Shown: positions 15,328 through 23,488 of the stretch, piece by piece
Numbering within the stretch: the stretch's first letter is position 1
Layout of the letters: each line of letters begins with the position of its first letter
Assembly (NCBI GenBank): GCA_029268595.1
Contig: JAJUGB010000003.1
Span: forward strand, 1 to 47,900
Source: Alcaligenaceae bacterium
GTDB lineage: Bacteria > Pseudomonadota > Gammaproteobacteria > Burkholderiales > Burkholderiaceae_B
Reading direction: 5' to 3'
Length of the DNA stretch: 47,900 nucleotides
Notes under the pieces: generated by a model
Told to the model about the DNA's origin: nothing
The model's input: only the letters and a program-made list of their open reading frames with translations
Database searches by the model: none
Translations under genes and position numbers: made by a program

Positions 15328-15771
15328 CTACTGCTGCTCCGTGTACATAACGAAAGACGCTTCACGCTCCGCGATGCGCCAACCTTCATCTGTCAGTTCA
15401 AACCGGTCGTTGAATTCACCCAGCACCTGCCGCAAGTTTGCCTTGCGGCCAAACGCCTCTTCGGGCTGCTCTGTGCTGGTACTCCAAAGCAACACATAGC
15501 TGACACCGCGTGCGTGATGCGAGCCGATTTCCGTCATGAAGGTATTAGTGACCAGATGACGGGTGATACGGTCGGCCGGCCGCCCTCGATATGACGCAAG
15601 AATGGCTTCTCGACCGACCAGAGGCTGGCCACCCGGCCTGGTAAGCCGGCCGTTGACCGCGAAGCACTGCACAAAAGCTTCGTGGTCTTGCCTATCGGTC
15701 AAATAAGCGGCCTGAGCCACAAGATTCTTGCAAGCGCTCTCTACAGCCAGCGAATGGGAATCGGGATTCAT
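15328..15771 (-). CDS. SnoaL-like / NTF2-fold small protein
   Basis: A 147-residue protein with features of the SnoaL/NTF2 superfamily: an N-terminal helix pair (ESACKNLVAQAAYLTDRQDHEAFVQCFAVNGRLT), a conserved G-R-E-A-I-L-ASY segment, and beta strands rich in aromatic residues near the end (LTDEGWRIAEREASFVMY). Members include ring hydroxylase small subunits, isomerases, dehydratases and non-enzymatic ligand binders. The start ATG 15771 has GGAGG seven bases upstream. It lies between galD and the DUF1932 dehydrogenase in one operon, so a helper or unassigned isomerase/hydratase role on a ring-fission intermediate is possible. No specific function is supported. Confidence 0.7.
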   Translation of the reverse strand: MNPDSHSLAVESACKNLVAQAAYLTDRQDHEAFVQCFAVNGRLTRPGGQPLVGREAILASYRGRPADRITRHLVTNTFMTEIGSHHARGVSYVLLWSTSTEQPEEAFGRKANLRQVLGEFNDRFELTDEGWRIAEREASFVMYTEQQ

Positions 15772-15791
15772 GTGAAAACCTCCTTACCCGT

Positions 15792-16892
15792 TTAGTTGTT
15801 GGAACCTGGGCCCGCCCACACTGCTGCAGGGATGCAGACATGGCCGTCGAACAAACTGCGAGCTGTGCGGATGAGCGCGGCGCTTGTCACGGAGACCGTC
15901 CCGCCTTGGCGCTCAAGCTGCAGCTGAACGGACAGCTGGCCTGTGGGATGTTCGACGGCAAGGGCCGGTTGGTCGCCCGAGGGTAGCTGCGCAATACCGT
16001 CGCACACGGAGCCCGGCAAGGCTACCGCGGTAGCGACGCTGACAGCACCCAACACACCTATGGAGGCATGACAGCGATGAGGTATGAAGCTGCGAGTGTT
16101 TATCGCGCCGCCCCCGCCGGGAGGCGAAATCAAGCACATTTTGGGCACTGTGCGCTCGGTCACGTCGCCCAGGTTCATCATGGGACCCGCCTTCAGACGT
16201 ATGGCTTCCACCCGCAGTTTGAGTTCGCTGTTGCCGTCCAGCTGCTCGCGAGTCTCGTAACCCGTAATGCCCACATCTTCTGCGCGCAACAACACCAAGG
16301 GCATGCCATTATCGATGCATGTCACGGGTACGCCGTCAATGACGTCGCGCACATTGCCCGTAGGTAGCAAGGCGCCACAAGTGGAGCCCGCCGTATCTCG
16401 GAACTGTAAAGGGATGGCAGCCGCCGTACCCGGCACTCCGTCGATAGCTTGATCGCCTTCATATTGCACGTGCCCGCCTGGGGTCGGCACAGACGCCACA
16501 GCGATCTGGCCGGTATTGACCATATGGATAGCGACAGGCGTTACACCGTCGGCGGCCTTGACCAGACCTCGTTCTATGGCGAAGGGCCCGACACCTGCCA
16601 GCATATTGCCGCAGTTCTGGCCATAGTCAACTCGTGACTCGTTGATGAGTACCTGACCAAACAGGTAATCGACATCGGCATCTGGGCGAGTGGACGGCGA
16701 AACTATGGCAACCTTACTGGTCAAAGGGTCGGCTCCGCCTATACCGTCGATCTGACGGGTATCCGGTGAACCCATTACCGCCAGCAATACACGGTCGCGC
16801 AACTGAGGATCTGACGGCAAGTCGGAGGCCTGGAAGAACGGGCCCTTTGACGTGCCGCCCCGCATCAATACCGAAGGTATACGGGTTTGCAT
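15792..16892 (-). CDS. galD: 4-oxalomesaconate tautomerase (PrpF fold)
   Basis: A 366-residue PrpF-family isomerase. The N-terminal LMRGGTSKGPFF and the YGQNCGNMLAGVGPFA segment (with the active-site Cys) are characteristic, and GGGGAINTRSFIPHRCH is a typical C-terminal motif. In gallate degradation GalD converts the keto to the enol tautomer of 4-oxalomesaconate; LigU is a relative with a different isomerase role in the protocatechuate 4,5 pathway. The neighbours galC (9 bases upstream on this strand) and galB strongly favour the gallate-type function. ATG 16892 has GAGG six bases upstream. Confidence 0.88.
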   Translation of the reverse strand: MQTRIPSVLMRGGTSKGPFFQASDLPSDPQLRDRVLLAVMGSPDTRQIDGIGGADPLTSKVAIVSPSTRPDADVDYLFGQVLINESRVDYGQNCGNMLAGVGPFAIERGLVKAADGVTPVAIHMVNTGQIAVASVPTPGGHVQYEGDQAIDGVPGTAAAIPLQFRDTAGSTCGALLPTGNVRDVIDGVPVTCIDNGMPLVLLRAEDVGITGYETREQLDGNSELKLRVEAIRLKAGPMMNLGDVTERTVPKMCLISPPGGGGAINTRSFIPHRCHASIGVLGAVSVATAVALPGSVCDGIAQLPSGDQPALAVEHPTGQLSVQLQLERQGGTVSVTSAALIRTARSLFDGHVCIPAAVWAGPGSNN

Positions 16893-16901
16893 GGCAGACC
16901 T

Positions 16902-17597
16902 CTATAGTTCGTCCAAAGAGTCGACGTAACGCAAGCCCTTGGCCTGGAGCCGCTCGCGCATCTGATAGTAGTCAAGGCCCAGAGTGCCGTCTGCCAGTAC
17001 CTTGCGGGTGGCCAGCTCTTTGTCCACACGTGCTTGAGCCGCGGCGGCAACTTTGGCCGCCTGCAGGCGAGGCACCACAACTACGCCATCATCGTCCGCC
17101 ACGATGACATCGCCCGGATTTACCAATTGCTGAGCACAAACGAGCGGGATATTGACTGAGCCGAGGGTCTCTTTGACCGTGCCTTGCGCAGAAATTGCAC
17201 GTGACCATACTGGAAAACCCATTTCCTGCAGCACTTTGACGTCGCGGCATCCGGCATCAATAACAAGGCCTTTGACACCGCGCACCTGCAAGGATGTAGC
17301 AAGAAGTTCGCCAAAGTAGCCGTCCAGGCATTCTGACGTGGGGGCGACGACAAGAACGTCTCCTTCGCGGCACTGTTCTACCGCGACGTGCAGCATCCAA
17401 TTGTCCGAAGGCGGCACCAATACCGTTATGGCCGAGCCGGCAATGGCTGCACCCGGCCATATGGGACGCATATAGGGCGCCAACAAGCCGAGTCGGGCCT
17501 GGGCCTCGTGCACGGTGGCCGAGCCGGCCTTCTGCAAGACTTCAATGTCTGCCGCGTCGGCGCGCGGCACATTACGGACAACAACTCCACGTATCAT
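16902..17597 (-). CDS. galC: 4-carboxy-4-hydroxy-2-oxoadipate aldolase / oxaloacetate decarboxylase
   Basis: A 231-residue class II aldolase of the RraA-like HMG/CHA family. Start is ATG 17597, whose ATGA overlaps the galB stop; the frame is open farther upstream but that part reads as nonsense (Arg/Cys/His-rich). [17 protein letters not shown] and [20 protein letters not shown] hold the metal- and pyruvate-binding Asp and Arg of the family (CRD motif). It cleaves 4-carboxy-4-hydroxy-2-oxoadipate into pyruvate and oxaloacetate, finishing the meta-cleavage branch. The four-base overlap implies coupling to galB. Confidence 0.9.
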   Translation of the reverse strand: MIRGVVVRNVPRADAADIEVLQKAGSATVHEAQARLGLLAPYMRPIWPGAAIAGSAITVLVPPSDNWMLHVAVEQCREGDVLVVAPTSECLDGYFGELLATSLQVRGVKGLVIDAGCRDVKVLQEMGFPVWSRAISAQGTVKETLGSVNIPLVCAQQLVNPGDVIVADDDGVVVVPRLQAAKVAAAAQARVDKELATRKVLADGTLGLDYYQMRERLQAKGLRYVDSLDEL

Positions 17598-18337
17598 GCC
17601 AGGTCTCCTACGACGGCGGGTGTGAGACGCATATATCCTTCTGCATACTCGATATTGCGAGCGGCAGTGATACCGATGTTGCGCTTGGCCTGAACACCAC
17701 GCTGCTGGGCAACACGTGTGTAATAGGCCCAGAGGTGCTCTTGCCCCGCCATGCACTCGATGGCTTGGCGTTTAATGTCCCACACGTCGGTAATATCCAG
17801 GAAGGTGTTGGGCGTCCATTCACATTGCTCGGGCTGGTGAGGCTCGAAGGCGTACACCGGGGGCGCGCCTATGACCTTCTGCCCGGGATTATGGCCCTCG
17901 GCCTGCGCGATGATGCGTGTTTCTTGCGCTACATGCATGGCCAGCGGGTGATCGAAGTTATACGGATCTTTTGTGGAATGACTGAGCACGAACGACGGCT
18001 GCAAGTCGCGATATATGTCCACCAAGCGGTAAAACGCCTCGTCTGTCACGCGCAGTGGGTAATCACCCAGGTCGAAAAATTCTATTTCAGCACCAAGAAT
18101 ATCGGCGGCCTTTTGAGCCTCTTCACGACGCGCTTCTTTGACGCGATCCAAGGTCATGCCTTCCTTACGCCACAATTTGGCGGATTCGCCGCGCTCGCCG
18201 TAGGACAGGCAGACGATCTTCATGCGATAACCTTGACGTACGTGGCTGGCAATGGCGCCACCGGCGCGCCAGACAAAATCTGCCGAATGGGCGCTGACGA
18301 CCAAGCCGGTACCGGGACTGGCAGTACTTGCATTCAT
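17594..18337 (-). CDS. galB: 4-oxalomesaconate hydratase (PIG-L / LmbE fold)
   Basis: A 247-residue zinc protein of the PIG-L deacetylase fold. The usual AHPDDE metal motif appears as [12 protein letters not shown], keeping the His and Asp, and a second His-rich region [10 protein letters not shown] is present. GalB of pseudomonads is the founding hydratase of this fold and is unrelated to LigJ, the amidohydrolase-type hydratase of sphingomonads. It adds water to 4-oxalomesaconate to give 4-carboxy-4-hydroxy-2-oxoadipate. It is the first gene of the galB-galC-galD-SnoaL-DUF1932 operon. ATG 18337 has AAGGGAG seven bases upstream. Two inverted repeats lie between it and the double-HTH LysR gene. 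Confidence 0.88.
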   Translation of the reverse strand: MNASTASPGTGLVVSAHSADFVWRAGGAIASHVRQGYRMKIVCLSYGERGESAKLWRKEGMTLDRVKEARREEAQKAADILGAEIEFFDLGDYPLRVTDEAFYRLVDIYRDLQPSFVLSHSTKDPYNFDHPLAMHVAQETRIIAQAEGHNPGQKVIGAPPVYAFEPHQPEQCEWTPNTFLDITDVWDIKRQAIECMAGQEHLWAYYTRVAQQRGVQAKRNIGITAARNIEYAEGYMRLTPAVVGDLA

Positions 18338-18399
18338 GTAGAAAACTCCCTTATATGCGGTTCAGGATACGAAGGGAAGTTTGCCAGTTTGGGCACGGG

Positions 18400-18411
18400 G
18401 TCACCAGTGAC
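18400..18411. promoter_or_regulatory. 12-bp palindrome in galB upstream region
   Basis: GTCAC-CA-GTGAC, an inverted repeat with a two-base centre, 63 bases before the galB ATG. It may be a secondary regulator site or overlap the promoter. Confidence 0.35.
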
Positions 18412-18427
18412 AATGACTTGGCCAGCC

Positions 18428-18449
18428 GTGCGTATAGCTTATAACGCAC
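18428..18449. promoter_or_regulatory. 22-bp inverted repeat, candidate LysR operator for galB operon
   Basis: GTGCGT (18428-18433) and ACGCAC (18444-18449) are perfect arms around ATAGCTTATA. The inner ATA/TAT extends the symmetry with one extra base. LysR activators bind T-N11-A style interrupted palindromes of this kind roughly 60-80 bases upstream of the promoter. It lies between the regulator and galB on the same strand. Confidence 0.5.
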
Positions 18450-18470
18450 AAGACGGCCTGGCCTTACCTG

Positions 18471-19721
18471 TTATGCCAACGCGTCCGCCAACTTACGCAC
18501 TTCCTCCACAAAAGTCATCATGGATGCCCCCAGATGACTGTCGCGTCTGGTCGTCAAACCAATGACGCGCGCAGTATCGTTAACCGGCACGGGAAGCACG
18601 GTAAGCAGACCGGCCGACATCCCCCGCATGATCTGGCGACGTGACAACAAAGCCAGTCTGTCACTATCCAATAGCAGGGCCTGTAGCACCATGGCGCTGT
18701 TCACTTCCAATGAAGCCTGAGGTGGCGATATGCCTTCCGCCTTGAAGGCGCGCTCGAACGCTTCTCTTGCCGGGGTTCCGGGTAATGGAGCGATCCAGGA
18801 TTCGGTCACCAGCTGGCGCAGGTCCTTGATTGGAGCATCAAGCAAAGGGTGCCCATGGCGCGCAACCACCGACAGAGTGTCCTCGAAAAGCGCCTCTTGC
18901 TTTAACTCGGGCGATGGCAGTTTGGGCCGCAATGCGCCCACGATGATATCGACCTCGGCGTGAAGCAGCTGATGAACCAAGGCGTCGTAAGTGCCGTCCA
19001 CAATGGTGACGCTCAACTCTTTATGAGCGCTAAGCACCTTATCGACTGCGCGCGGAACCAGCATCCCGGCGGAAAGCGGTAAGGAACCCACCACGATGCG
19101 GCCTTGAACCTGTCCTCGGTAAGCGGCGAGATCTTCTTGGGCAAGGCGAAACTCGTCGAGCGCCAGTTTTGCCCGGCGTAATACGGCCTCCCCACTGTCG
19201 GTAAGCCGCGCGCCTCCGCCAGAGCGATGAAACAGTTTCGCCCCCAGCATATGTTCTAGCTGGCGTAAGGTCTGGTTGACGGCGGGTTGGCTAATACCCA
19301 GTCGGGCTGCGGCTTGTGTTTCGCCCCGAGTTTCACAAAAGACGATATAGGTCTGCAGATGACGAAAGCCGCAAGTGACGGCAAATCGACCGCCGGTGTT
19401 CTTCAGGCCCGCCGAACCGGCCGCCTGGGCGCGAGCCTCCTGTTGCGCCAAATCCAGTTGGTCGAAGGCGCGCTGCGTGCGTCGGATCAACAGCTCGCCT
19501 TCGGCTGTTGCCAGCATTCCTCGGCCAGTTCGATCGAAAAACTGCACCCCCAAGCCGTCTTCCAGATCGCGAATTGCGCGGGCAATTGCAGACTGCGAAA
19601 GCGGCAGCAATGTCGCTGCCCGGGCCGTGCTGCCGGTTTGGAAAACGGCCAACGCGGCACGAAATTGGCGCAAGCGGGGCGCAAATGGAAAGGCAACGGA
19701 TGTGGAAGCCTGAGTTGACAT
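18471..19721 (-). CDS. LysR-type regulator with two N-terminal DNA-binding domains
   Basis: A 416-residue protein, about 110 longer than a usual LysR regulator. Two LysR winged helices occur in tandem: residues about 18-75 (AARAATLLPLSQSAIARAI-type, with FFDRTGRGM) and about 118-178 (QAAARLGISQPAVNQTL, with LFHRSGGGARLT). A normal effector-binding domain starts at VQGRIVVGSLPLSAG. ATG 19721 is preferred: AGG lies upstream, and the 23 residues before it read as non-protein. It stands directly upstream of galBCD in the same direction, so control of that operon is likely, as GalR does in pseudomonads. Both helices look intact. It could bind unusually spaced sites or act as a pre-dimerised reader. 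Confidence 0.88.
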   Translation of the reverse strand: MSTQASTSVAFPFAPRLRQFRAALAVFQTGSTARAATLLPLSQSAIARAIRDLEDGLGVQFFDRTGRGMLATAEGELLIRRTQRAFDQLDLAQQEARAQAAGSAGLKNTGGRFAVTCGFRHLQTYIVFCETRGETQAAARLGISQPAVNQTLRQLEHMLGAKLFHRSGGGARLTDSGEAVLRRAKLALDEFRLAQEDLAAYRGQVQGRIVVGSLPLSAGMLVPRAVDKVLSAHKELSVTIVDGTYDALVHQLLHAEVDIIVGALRPKLPSPELKQEALFEDTLSVVARHGHPLLDAPIKDLRQLVTESWIAPLPGTPAREAFERAFKAEGISPPQASLEVNSAMVLQALLLDSDRLALLSRRQIMRGMSAGLLTVLPVPVNDTARVIGLTTRRDSHLGASMMTFVEEVRKLADALA

Positions 19722-19777
19722 AGGAGAACCTGGGTGGGCAGTCGAACAACCGTCCTGCAGTGCTCCAAGAATAACCG

Positions 19778-19800
19778 GGGCCGGTCGCAAGGACCGGCCC
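19778..19800 (-). terminator. Hairpin after the BKACE gene
   Basis: GGGCCGGTC (19778-19786) and GACCGGCCC (19792-19800) pair perfectly around GCAAG, 23 bases past the BKACE stop. On the minus strand it is followed by GGTTATTCTT, only mildly T-rich. It probably separates BKACE transcription from the LysR gene. Confidence 0.55.
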
Positions 19801-19823
19801 TATTGATAAAAAATAGCGTTATG

Positions 19824-20732
19824 TCAGGCCGCTTTGACGGCCTTACGGCGCGGCAGGCCCATGATTTGGCGCGCCTCTTCAGGTGTAGCCGGCTCGTAGC
19901 CCATTTCCCGAACCAGACGCACCATGCGCTCGACCAGCTCGACGTTGGTAGCCAGGCGCCCTTGCTCGTAATACAAGTTGTCTTCCAGGCCTACCCGCAC
20001 ATGACCGCCCAGCAGCAGCGCCTGCATGCTTGCGGGCAGCTGTGCGGCGCCGACCGCGCTGACGTTGAATATGGCGCCCTTGGGCAGGTGATCGACCATG
20101 GTTTGCAGGATTTTCGGCGTATAAGGCAAAGCGCCCTGGAAGGCGTAGACGCCCAGCACAATATTGACAAAGAAGGGCTCTTCGTCCAGCCCGGCATCAA
20201 TCATCTTGGGCACATCGGTGACCAGATCGGACAGACTGAAGACTTCCCATTCGGGCTTGATGCCCCGGGCTTTCATCTTTTCAGCCAATTCGCGGATACG
20301 TTTTGGGGTGGTCGGAACGAGAATCTCTTTGTCGCCAAACGAACAACAAATGGTCTGGGCATCCAGCGTGCACATTTCGACGCCCTCGCCCTCCATGCCC
20401 TTAAGGCGCTCTTCGAACTTGATTTCCCACAAGCCGTTGTTAAGCTCGTGGATCATGTCTCCGTGCACGCCGCCACCCGTCGAGTTATTGAGGATGATGT
20501 CGCACTTGTCACGAATGAGCCGGTTAATGCGGGTGTACACGCCGGCATCGCAGGTGGCAAGGTGATCGCTGTCACGCCGCGCGTGCACAGCCACCACGCT
20601 GGCGCCGGCGTTATAACAATCGTAGACGTCGGCCGCGATTTCCTCGGGGGTAACCGGCAAATGGGGGCTTTGCTTCTTAGTGGCTACCCCTCCAGTGGGT
20701 GCCACGGTGACGATGACCTTTGGTTTGCTCAT
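19824..20732 (-). CDS. BKACE-family (DUF849) beta-keto acid cleavage enzyme
   Basis: A 302-residue TIM-barrel protein of the beta-keto acid cleavage family. The start [11 protein letters not shown], the metal-site region [10 protein letters not shown], the LNNSTGGG segment and the C-terminal [10 protein letters not shown] motif are characteristic. Family members use Zn and acetyl-CoA to split a beta-keto acid into acetoacetate and a CoA ester. Substrates vary widely and are set by a few pocket residues, so no substrate is assigned. ATG 20732 has AGGAGG close upstream. A hairpin follows its stop, and it may be its own transcription unit. Confidence 0.88.
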   Translation of the reverse strand: MSKPKVIVTVAPTGGVATKKQSPHLPVTPEEIAADVYDCYNAGASVVAVHARRDSDHLATCDAGVYTRINRLIRDKCDIILNNSTGGGVHGDMIHELNNGLWEIKFEERLKGMEGEGVEMCTLDAQTICCSFGDKEILVPTTPKRIRELAEKMKARGIKPEWEVFSLSDLVTDVPKMIDAGLDEEPFFVNIVLGVYAFQGALPYTPKILQTMVDHLPKGAIFNVSAVGAAQLPASMQALLLGGHVRVGLEDNLYYEQGRLATNVELVERMVRLVREMGYEPATPEEARQIMGLPRRKAVKAA

Positions 20733-20920
20733 ATCTCCTCCTGTTTATCTTTAGCCAAGCCGGCGAGCCCCCAGTCTAACGGCCCGCCCACCAAGTCGCT
20801 AATGCCTACTTTATATAGGATCCATCCGCTTTTGGCATAATCGCACGCGCTGCAAAGCGTAGGATGACGATTTTCCTTCATGCCGTACGAAGGATGAAGA
20901 CGCCTGTGTTGACGCCCGCG

Positions 20921-22102
20921 CTACGCAACCTGAGCGGAAGCCACGTCCAGCAGTGGAAGCTCGGGATGGATACGATTGCGTCCGGAGCGTTTCGCTTGAT
21001 AGAGGGATCGATCGGCACGGATGCTGAGCCATTCGAACGACTCGCCTTCCGTCCAGCATGCAACGCCTCCACTAATCGTGTAACTGCAGCGGCCGAAGGG
21101 TCCGCGTGCAGGATCGGCCTCGACCGCCATACGCAACCGGTCCCCCAGATATTGCGCCAGTTGGGCATCGGCATCGGGCATCAGGACCGCAAACTCTTCG
21201 CCGCCCACGCGGCCCAAGATGTCTCCTTCACGAAGAGCCACACGGGCCACCCGCACAAATTCACGCAACACCGTGTCGCCCGCCGCATGGCCCAGGCTAT
21301 CGTTGATTCGTTTGAAGTGGTCCAGGTCCACCAGCAACAGGGACAACGGGCGCTTCTCAATGGCGGCTTGCTGGATGTGTTCCTCGGCTAGCGCCTCAAA
21401 GCGCTTTCGAGTAAGCGCTCCGGTTACATAATCGCGATTGGCCACCTCATGAGCGTGAGCCAGCACCGCGCCATGCACCATCATGATGGCGCCCATGGTA
21501 AGGCCCGGCATGAGCACCGCACCCACCACCAGCAAGGCCATGGTCCAGACGCCGCTAAACAGCTCGATGGAGTCTGCCATAGGTACTGACAGGGCGTACC
21601 AACCGCGAGCCAGAGCGCTTACTGAAAACACCGTGGCCACCACTGCGGTAAACAAGTACGCATGACGGTCCCCAAAAGGCGGATGCCGTCTATAAACAAG
21701 CACCGCCACGGCGAACAGCATGAGACCGGCGTAGGTGCTGAAGATCAGGCTACGTATGCGTGCATCGTCGAGGTAATAGAGCCACACCATGCCGGCGCCC
21801 ATCGTGAGAGCAATGGCGCAGCCCATCCATCCCCACGGAACCCGATGTCCCATGAAGCGGGCACAACCCGCATAATAAAAAGCCGGCGCACAGGCCAAGA
21901 TGGCGTTGGCCAACACAATAGAGAGAAAGTCAGGCACATAGCCGCGCAAACCGAAAAGCGGCATGGAGACAAGTACCGCCGCATTGGCGGCCATCCACTC
22001 CTTGATGCCCGGCAAGCCCGTACGCCGCAACGAGCCCAGCACCAGCAACAGGGCTAAGCACACCAATGCGGTGCTGACGGCTATAGCGTAGAGGACGGGC
22101 AT
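20921..22102 (-). CDS. Membrane-bound diguanylate cyclase (GGDEF)
   Basis: A 393-residue protein. Six or seven hydrophobic segments span residues about 1-215, then a GGDEF domain follows (from about 225). The active-site signature is GGEEF, a functional variant, with DLDHFKRINDSLGHAAGD as the metal/GTP motif. An RxxD inhibitory site (REGD) sits exactly five residues before GGEEF, so product inhibition is expected. It would make cyclic di-GMP in response to an unknown membrane or periplasmic signal. No partner gene is evident; upstream is selD on the same strand, 143 bases away. The 188-base gap between this gene's end and the BKACE start shows nothing convincing. Confidence 0.92.
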   Translation of the reverse strand: MPVLYAIAVSTALVCLALLLVLGSLRRTGLPGIKEWMAANAAVLVSMPLFGLRGYVPDFLSIVLANAILACAPAFYYAGCARFMGHRVPWGWMGCAIALTMGAGMVWLYYLDDARIRSLIFSTYAGLMLFAVAVLVYRRHPPFGDRHAYLFTAVVATVFSVSALARGWYALSVPMADSIELFSGVWTMALLVVGAVLMPGLTMGAIMMVHGAVLAHAHEVANRDYVTGALTRKRFEALAEEHIQQAAIEKRPLSLLLVDLDHFKRINDSLGHAAGDTVLREFVRVARVALREGDILGRVGGEEFAVLMPDADAQLAQYLGDRLRMAVEADPARGPFGRCSYTISGGVACWTEGESFEWLSIRADRSLYQAKRSGRNRIHPELPLLDVASAQVA

Positions 22103-22245
22103 GCTCGGAAGTCCGAGAGGGGAAAGGCATGGGCATTGTAACCAAGCCCTACAGTGCCGGATACCCTTTTGAGGCCAAGCGAGCCGGCTGCCCCGGCAGT
22201 TTCCGGCCCGGGAAGTCGAGCAGTTTCAGGCCCGTGCCAGAGTAG

Positions 22246-23307
22246 TCAGGACTCCACCACCACAGAGGCGTCGCCGGGGTTGAACTGCCCCACGACGGCC
22301 GCTTGGGAAAAGCCCTGAGACCTGAAGGTGCTTAGTACTTCTTCCACTGCCTCGGGTTCACAAGCCACCAACAACCCACCCGACGTTTGCGGATCGGTCA
22401 GCAAACCGCGCATTGCATCGTCAAGCCGGGACGGCAAATGAATGGACGCCCCATAGGACTGCCAGTTTCGACCGGACGCGCCTGTGATGACGCCCTGCCG
22501 GGCCAACTCGTGGACACCCGGCAGCCACGGGATATCGCTGACCCGCAAATGCGCGGCCAGATCAGAGGCACGCGCCATTTCAAGCGTGTGCCCCAACAAG
22601 CCGAAACCTGTGACATCGGTTATGGCATGGACACCCGGCAAGCGCGCCAGCTGCGCGCCGGGCCTATTCAACTTGGTCGTGGCGTTGATCATGGCCTGGT
22701 AACCAGCCTGGTCGAGGATGTCTTTCTTAAGCGCGGCCGAAAGCACGCCCACCCCTAGAGGCTTGCCCAGTATCAGCACATCGCCGGCTTTGGCGTCGGC
22801 GTTGCGTTTGATGTGGGAAGGATGAGCAAGCCCCATCACGGCCAGACCGTATATGGGCTCTACCGAATCAATGGAATGCCCGCCGGCGACGGGGATGCCG
22901 GCATCCGCGCACACAGCGGCCCCGCCTTCAAGAATACGGGCGATGTCGGCGTGGGCCATAACGTTGATGGGCATACCGACAATTGCCAGGGCCATGATGG
23001 GCGTTCCGCCCATGGCGTACACATCCGATAAGGCGTTTGTGGCGGCAATACGGCCGAAATCGTACGGGTCGTCAACAATCGGCATGAAGAAGTCAGTGGT
23101 CGCAATAAGCGCCTGCTCTTCATTTAGCTTATAGACTGCGGCGTCGTCCGAGGTTTCGGTGCCCACCAGCAACTGTGAATATGCGGCTGCAGACGGCATT
23201 GTGGACATGAGTTCGGCCAGCACGCCCGGCGCTATCTTGCAGCCACACCCGCCCCCATGTGAAAGAGAAGTAAGGCGCGGCGGCGTGGCGGTCAGCGATT
23301 CGGACAT
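22246..23307 (-). CDS. selD: Selenophosphate synthase (selenide, water dikinase)
   Basis: A 353-residue SelD. The N-terminal SHGGGCGCKIAPG motif holds the catalytic Cys21 and Lys24, equal to Cys17 and Lys20 of E. coli; the reactive residue is Cys and not selenocysteine. ATTDFFMPIVDDPYDFGRIAATNALSD-type ATP/metal segments follow. It makes selenophosphate from selenide and ATP, the donor for both selenocysteine (SelA) and 2-selenouridine in tRNA (MnmH), and both users are encoded in this window. A strong terminator separates it from selC upstream, so it probably has its own promoter. GGAG lies eight bases before ATG 23307. Confidence 0.96.
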   Translation of the reverse strand: MSESLTATPPRLTSLSHGGGCGCKIAPGVLAELMSTMPSAAAYSQLLVGTETSDDAAVYKLNEEQALIATTDFFMPIVDDPYDFGRIAATNALSDVYAMGGTPIMALAIVGMPINVMAHADIARILEGGAAVCADAGIPVAGGHSIDSVEPIYGLAVMGLAHPSHIKRNADAKAGDVLILGKPLGVGVLSAALKKDILDQAGYQAMINATTKLNRPGAQLARLPGVHAITDVTGFGLLGHTLEMARASDLAAHLRVSDIPWLPGVHELARQGVITGASGRNWQSYGASIHLPSRLDDAMRGLLTDPQTSGGLLVACEPEAVEEVLSTFRSQGFSQAAVVGQFNPGDASVVVES

Positions 23308-23329
23308 GGGGCGATCTCCGTAGAAGCAA

Positions 23330-23361
23330 AATACAGCCGCCCAAGCAGGGGCGGCTGTATT
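23330..23361 (-). terminator. Strong intrinsic terminator between selC and selD
   Basis: AATACAGCCGCCC (23330-23342) and GGGCGGCTGTATT (23349-23361) form a perfect 13-base stem with a six-base loop. On the minus strand it is followed by TTGCTTCT after the TATT of the stem, giving a short T-rich tail. It lies 20 bases after the tRNA-Sec 3' end. Confidence 0.8.
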
Positions 23362-23381
23362 AGATGTAGCGGAAAGAGATA

Positions 23382-23477
23382 TGGCGGAAAGCAGCAGGAG
23401 TCGAACCTACCTGGGAGCGTCTGACGCCCCCAACCGGGTTTGAAGCCCGGCCGTGCCACCGGACACGCATGCCTTCC
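23382..23477 (-). tRNA. selC: tRNA-Sec (UCA anticodon)
   Basis: The minus strand gives a 96-base tRNA-Sec with encoded CCA. It has an eight-base-pair acceptor stem (5' GGAAGGCA with 3' TGCTTTCC), discriminator G, an anticodon loop CTTCAAA with UCA, a long extra arm (GGGGGCGTCAGACGCTCCC region) and the T-loop GGTTCGACTCC. The body closely follows E. coli selC. Only 11 bases separate its 5' end from the selB stop, so it is probably processed from the selAB transcript. It delivers selenocysteine to the UGA of fdoG. Confidence 0.96.
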
Positions 23478-23488
23478 ATGGTCGTGGC

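Noticed and set aside
17598-17756. N-terminal extension of the GalC aldolase
   Set aside because: It lies inside galB and reads as Arg/Cys/His-rich nonsense; the ATGA overlap start gives the standard aldolase length.
22196-22235. Direct repeat GCAGTTTCnGGCCCG (two copies 24 bases apart) between selD and the cyclase gene
   Set aside because: Only two short copies in a non-coding gap, with no regulator or structure to support a role.
23382-23477. tRNA-Sec as an integration (att) site for a genomic island
   Set aside because: selC is a common island target in enterics, but no integrase is near and no direct repeat of its 3' end was found in the window.
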